This document shows positions 56,261 to 60,000 of a DNA stretch of 60,000 bases, piece after piece. Positions within the stretch are counted from its first letter, which is position 1. Each line of letters begins with the position of its first letter. Below the pieces are notes generated by a model, which had not been told where the DNA came from, made no database searches, and was given only the letters and a program-made list of their open reading frames with translations. A program made the position numbers and the translations under genes. The DNA comes from Lineus longissimus (taxonomy: Eukaryota; Nemertea; Pilidiophora; Heteronemertea; Lineidae): NCBI RefSeq assembly GCF_910592395.1, contig NC_088317.1:6822001-6882000 (forward strand), written 5' to 3'.

Positions 56261-56382
56261 CCAGACAATGCTGATGAGGGGGAATTAGTGGTTGGCGGGG
56301 TACAGGAGTTGGAGGAGTTTGATGATGAACGTTTGACGATGAACATTTGTTTGATGATGACGACGACGATGAATTTTGAATT

Positions 56383-56388
56383 AATAAA
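56383..56388 (+). terminator. Polyadenylation signal AATAAA of the pogo-like transposon
   Basis: AATAAA directly after the GAC-repeat acidic C-terminal coding region of the transposase. Confidence 0.5.
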
Positions 56389-57136
56389 ACGTTAATTGTT
56401 GTAAACCTATCGTTTCTTTTCTATTTTATTACGCAAAGTGCAGGTATACTAACCCAACCACCCCAACCCCAACCCCACCCACACCCACACCCACACCTAC
56501 ATCCCACCCCCTCTATACTAGGCTTATTATGTTTCAGACATGAGTATTTACGACTTGTGAATGACATTTTTCTGCAACGTACTGTAGTTCATGCACTACT
56601 GAACAGTTAGATGCGTTGGTTGAGGTCTGAACAAAGTCTTCGCCCAAGCCACAGCCTAGAAAAAGATTTGTCCAGACAAAACATAAGATAACATAACATA
56701 AGATGAGTGTACTGTAACTCTATTAAAGGTACAATAATGAAATAGACGTCTTGCACCGTAACAGTCATGTCCATGCTTCAATTTACAATACCGAGGATTG
56801 ACAGAGTTGGCTGTTCCAAACAGTGCACACCTACCGCCTGCTATAAGTCGTAAAATGACCTAATTTGGTCTCAGAAATTTTCGGGCCATTAGGCTGACGG
56901 CGGGGTAAGTTGGATTTTAAAGTGTGTCTTCTGGGTTTTTTTCTAGAAATTATCGCAAATCTGGTAAAAATAGTGAAGTCCTGGCAAAGTGGGGGATATA
57001 AATCCAAAAAGGGCGTGGACTGGCAGGCAAAGAGTTAAATTCTTGTTAAAAGGTCTTATTTTGAAGATTTCAAGGACTTCAGAGGCATTTTAAAGGCATT
57101 GGAGTCATAATGTAGCATTTCAAGGTGGATAAAAAT

Positions 57137-57440
57137 GAAATGTCCTCGGGACATTGTGCTCACCTGGGAATGATTTTGGTGGTACATTAGATGAAATGAG
57201 ACTTGAGTTTCATGACCTGATCTACTTAGGCTGGCCCTACACGTGAAAGGTAGGTCACATTGACCTGAGTTTTTGTTTAAAATATGTACAGATGCCCAAC
57301 AGGTGACTACATATCAAATTCAAAGAGTCTATCTAAGACAATTAATGACAAAACGTGCCACATTCGCTGAAAATTTAGAGTTTGACCTCTGTGACCTTTA
57401 AAAGTAGGTCAAATCAAAAACTCATACATTAAATCTGAAT
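57137..57440 (+). mobile_element. Fragment of the GTGCTCACC-family element
   Basis: The head GGGACATTGTGCTCACCTGG is followed by AAATGAGACTTGAG-like text as at 21145, and by a TTTGACCTCTGTGACCTTT, AAAAGTAGGTCAAATC motif at 57381. No tail found. Confidence 0.55.
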
Positions 57441-58000
57441 GTAGTTTCATCAGAAGTAATGACTGACAGTGACAACACATGTAAAATAATTCTTTTATGT
57501 GTGTTGTCACGGGGGGTGTGCTCTTATTCACAAGTGCCTGTGCTCCGATCATAATGTTGACAGCACACTGGCGGTGGAGATCGTGACTGGCAGTCCAGAC
57601 TCTCCCAGTCCAATCCATAGTTTTGTAATCCATTGTTTTCCAACACTCGTTTGCTTGGGCTCGCGATGGCGAGCTAGGACTGGTGTGAGGGCCTCTATTA
57701 AATTGGCGCAATTACACGCACTTCGTAATGATGTGACCCTTGATAGTAATAGTATATCATTCAAGTATTTATTCAAAGGGGGACTATAGGCAGGAGCAGA
57801 GGGGCTAATTTGGCCATCTTCAGTTGACTATAAATAGTCTTGTTCAAGAGAAATCTTGAAAATCGCTCTCTTAAATTAACAATTGCATATTTATATTAAT
57901 GAAACCTACCTCAAATGAATCCTCCCAACTTGTTCCACCATTTTAATCCATTCAAAACTTTGCTCTGACTACAACCGCACCAGAAATGTTAACTTTGCAG
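57441..58000. other. No supported gene
   Basis: The frames at 57499-57789 (+) and 57409-57711 (-) overlap and show no domain. A stretch at 57851-57880 is the inverse of 58985-59010. Confidence 0.4.
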
Positions 58001-58253
58001 CAAGAGATACGTTTTCTGTGCTAAATGCAATGAAATGCACTGGCACACAAGTTGCGTCATCAACAATGCAAGTCTCATTGTTGACGAGGTCATTTGGCTC
58101 TGGCTCTCAAAGCCTGTACAAATTTTGTGTAGAAAAAATGTCCTATGCTGTTACAATTGGCCTTATTTTGGAGAGGATGTGGTAAATACAAACTTTAGAA
58201 TGGATGGAATAGAATGCCGAGACAAACTACAAAGATTCATTAAATCATTTGAG
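58001..58253 (+). CDS. Possible PHD-like zinc-finger exon
   Basis: Between a TTAACTTTGCAG acceptor-like site and a GAG|GTAGGT donor lies an open 253-bp stretch. It reads KRYVFCAKCNEMHWHTSCV, then ILCRKNVLCC and a helical KLQRFIKSFE end. C-x2-C-x4-HWH-x2-C followed by C-x6-C is PHD-like, but the spacing of the second part is irregular. PHD fingers occur in chromatin proteins and in ORF1 of some retrotransposons. It could be a fragment of either. Confidence 0.3.
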
Positions 58254-58283
58254 GTAGGTTTCATTTAAAACCGTCCGAAATTA

Positions 58284-58972
58284 GGGAGTGCCTAATCTAG
58301 CCACGAGCCGAAGAGCCCAAGAGCCACGAGCCACCTAATGTGAGAGCGATGAGTTGTAAAAATGCTACGAGCACCGTCTGAAAAACCGTAATTGAGCCTT
58401 TTTTGAGTAGACTGGTTCCTACACCGAAATTTTGTTGGTGTGTAAGGTGATGTTGTCCCAATGAAGCGGAGTCCCTCTACCAAAATGTTTGGTGTGTAAG
58501 GGGATGAAGTCCCTATGAAGCAGAGTCACTCTACCAAAATCTTTGCCTTTGATGTGTGAGAAGGATTAGAGAAAAAAAATTAGTAAGATTCGGCGGGACT
58601 CGAACCCACACCAATGCCACCATCGACAGTTGGAACTCCAGTGCCCTGGCCAGCAGTTTTACTTGCGGTGTACTGGATTTTTAACCGGGGTAACCTTTAG
58701 ACAGTCCAAGTAGAATTTTTTATAAAAATTAGGATCTCCTTTGGATGGAGAATCTAGCACCTCCTCCTCCATTGTTATGTAGGTGATGAGAACCGAAAGG
58801 GATTCAGGAAATCAAGACTTCCTATGCAAAGTGTATGGGTGGGAGAGGAGACCAGTCATAATTTCACATCTATTAATTCCAGGCGGTGAAGAGCGATGAC
58901 ATATTACGTTGTGACTCGTGGCTCTTGGGCTCTTGGACTCTTGGGTTCTTGGCTCTCAGATTAGGCACTCCC
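58284..58972. mobile_element. TIR element with a tRNA-like interior
   Basis: GGGAGTGCCTAATCTAGCCA and the following GAGCCCAAGAGCCACGAG are mirrored by CTCGTGGCTCTTGGGCTC and AGATTAGGCACTCCC. GAAATTA occurs next to both ends (immediately before the left end, two bases after the right), suggesting a target duplication. Inside are two related units with TCTACCAAAAT and GGTGTGTAAGG, and a tRNA-like sequence. Confidence 0.7.
58590..58660 (-). other. tRNA-like sequence (SINE head or tRNA pseudogene)
   Basis: The minus strand reads GCTGGCCAGGGCACTGG, a plausible A box, and GTGGGTTCGAGTCCCGCC, a good B box/T arm, followed by a T-run near 58580. The 5' acceptor strand does not pair with CCCGCCG, so a functional tRNA is unlikely. 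Confidence 0.45.
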
Positions 58973-59244
58973 CAGAAATTATGAATTTGAGAGCGATTTT
59001 CATGATTTCTCAACATCTTGCACTTCTTCTTCTTCAATTACTCGGTTGGCCGTCTGTCGACGTATAATAACCGAGGTTGGGGTGTGGGCATGCGGGGAGG
59101 AAGGTTTGTTAGTAGCATGCCTTGGGGAGGCATGCCCTGAACGCTGCGGGTGAAGTAGCCCCGCGAGCGTCTGCGCTTAAACTATTCCAGTCGGAAGTTG
59201 TACGAATGATGAAAGATTTCCTGTACGCGTCGGTGTTGCATCTA

Positions 59245-60000
59245 CAGTAGAACCTCCCTTAGCGGACACCTCTGCCAGGCGGACACCTCTACATTCATGA
59301 CATTACGGACACGTCCGGCCAGTCCCGATTTTTTTCTAAGTCATTTCCAATAACAAAAACCTCTGTACGGCGGACACCTCTCTACTCCGAATTGCGGACA
59401 GGGCGCTGGCCAATTTTTGGTCCAATTCCCACCCAATTACGGACAGTAGGCAAAAACAATGGTTTCCCACGTGCGCTTGGAGAGTCAAGTAGGCCCGACA
59501 GGTGTGATATTTGCGTAATTAATCAACGTAATTACCCCATGGCATTGTGTTTTTGTATCCTAAATAAGCCGCGGCATTTGTTTCCTCATCTTTTCAACTA
59601 ATCACATAGGCCTATTGTGTCAATAAATCCACGCGGTTTTGTCAGTGTTGCGGCGAATATGCATTAGTAGAGAAATTAGAAAAAATTAATTATTAATCAA
59701 AGGTGGCTGATGGACAGAAATTATGGTGTTTTTTCACACATTATGACATGTCGAGGAGATTTTGCAATAAAAGGGGCACCTTTTACTAGAGAGATTATTG
59801 ACTCTCTGAGTTCCAAAGTAGCTCACGTCATTCAACGCAACATCATAAGCAAATACCGATCAGCCAACAGGTTTAAAGTTTCTACGCTAGATGTCGACAC
59901 AGAGAAAACCAAGACCTGCAAGGAGGGAACTTTAAATCCACCTATCGGACGATTTGGCATAACCTCTCTATTGCAGACACCTGGGCCCAGTCCCATGGGT
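59245..60000 (+). mobile_element. pogo/Tigger-type element, cut by the window edge
   Basis: TA then CAGTAGAACCTCCCTTAGCG, the family end. It is followed by five or more GCGGACACCTCT-type words up to 59450, likely transposase-binding repeats. Near 59965 related text returns (ACCTCTCTATTGCAGACACC), suggesting the right end begins at the edge. No transposase frame is visible. Confidence 0.7.

Larger units (their letters stand above)
54205..56921 (+). mobile_element. pogo/Tigger-like transposon with introns, defective
   Basis: Inverted ends of about 80 bp: TTTAAAATCCAACTTAGCCC at the left and GGGTAAGTTGGATTTTAAA at the right, continuing through CGCCGTCA and CCGAAAA. A TA lies within TTTAAA at each edge. 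Exons by GT-AG sites: to 54678, 54867-55086, 55262-55620 and from 55848. They encode an N-terminal part, a CENP-B-type helix-turn-helix and a DDE domain. AATAAA lies at 56383-56388. Several lesions make it inactive. Confidence 0.85.
52373..57038. mobile_element. piggyBac remnant enclosing two nested elements
   Basis: A perfect 18-bp inverted pair, TTAACTCTTTGCCTGCCA (52373) and its inverse (ends 57038), includes TTAA at both edges, the piggyBac target. Just inside the left end is the C-terminal zinc motif of a piggyBac transposase (52720-52861). Without the nested tandem-repeat element (52.9-54.1 kb) and the pogo-type element (54.2-56.9 kb), the host element would be well under 1 kb, so it was already internally deleted. 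Confidence 0.75.

Noticed and set aside
57409-57789. Overlapping frames of about 100 codons on both strands
   Set aside because: Mutually overlapping, no domain, no splice support.
58590-58660. Functional tRNA gene
   Set aside because: The acceptor stem does not close and the anticodon arm cannot be drawn; kept only as tRNA-like.
1-60000. CRISPR arrays, bacterial operons, phage or integrated viral genes
   Set aside because: Nothing of this kind was seen; the tandem arrays present are transposon-derived or satellite.

Overview
This is intron-rich, AT-rich, repeat-dense nuclear DNA from an animal, most likely a marine invertebrate of the lophotrochozoan or cephalochordate kind. The taxon is inferred from gene style and is not proven. 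Evidence for an animal is the GT-AG introns, a seven-transmembrane receptor split over many short exons, a THAP zinc finger, a PAN-type secreted protein, a Penelope-like retroelement with a GIY-YIG domain, and many short DNA-transposon derivatives. Most long open frames are chance. The real genes are made of short exons found by splice-site and phase matching.

Layout. 1-2.9 kb (+): tandemly duplicated phase-0 exons of an unrecognised gene, each with a basic block and an amphipathic helix that resembles a PKA-anchoring helix; one exon has an in-frame TGA and another is split by a 707-bp transposon with a TGA target duplication. 4.9-8.9 kb (-): a secreted-protein gene with a signal peptide plus PAN/apple exon and three later exons that join in phase; at least one linking exon was not found. 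9.0-9.3 kb: the 3' end of a non-LTR retrotransposon. 11.0-13.3 kb (-): a complete two-exon gene for a 64-residue secreted peptide with four cysteines in its mature part. 15.5-18.0 kb (+): a dead Penelope-like element. 18-26 kb: mostly transposon debris.

26.8-52.3 kb (-): a class-E-like (cAMP-receptor-like) GPCR gene. Seven transmembrane exons and two alternative, related terminal exons (38.5 kb and 26.8 kb) all join in phase; the N-terminal exon was not found. Its 7-kb and 12-kb 3' introns hold a THAP protein gene (39.6 kb, +), a short acidic first exon (40.2 kb, -), and a 3.8-kb satellite whose unit includes the last coding codons of the proximal terminal exon. The intron between the first two receptor exons after the N-terminus and TM3 holds a 2.9-kb transposon array with internal repeats and a nested Tc1-like insertion.

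52.4-57.0 kb: a TTAA-flanked piggyBac remnant, containing the C-terminal zinc motif of its transposase, inside which lie a tandem-repeat element and a 2.7-kb intron-bearing pogo/Tigger-like transposon. 57-60 kb: a possible PHD-like exon, an inverted-repeat element with a tRNA-like sequence, and the start of a second pogo-type element that runs off the window.

The genes are not an operon or a pathway; each is an independent unit. What ties the window together is repeated transposon insertion into introns and, in one case, into an exon.
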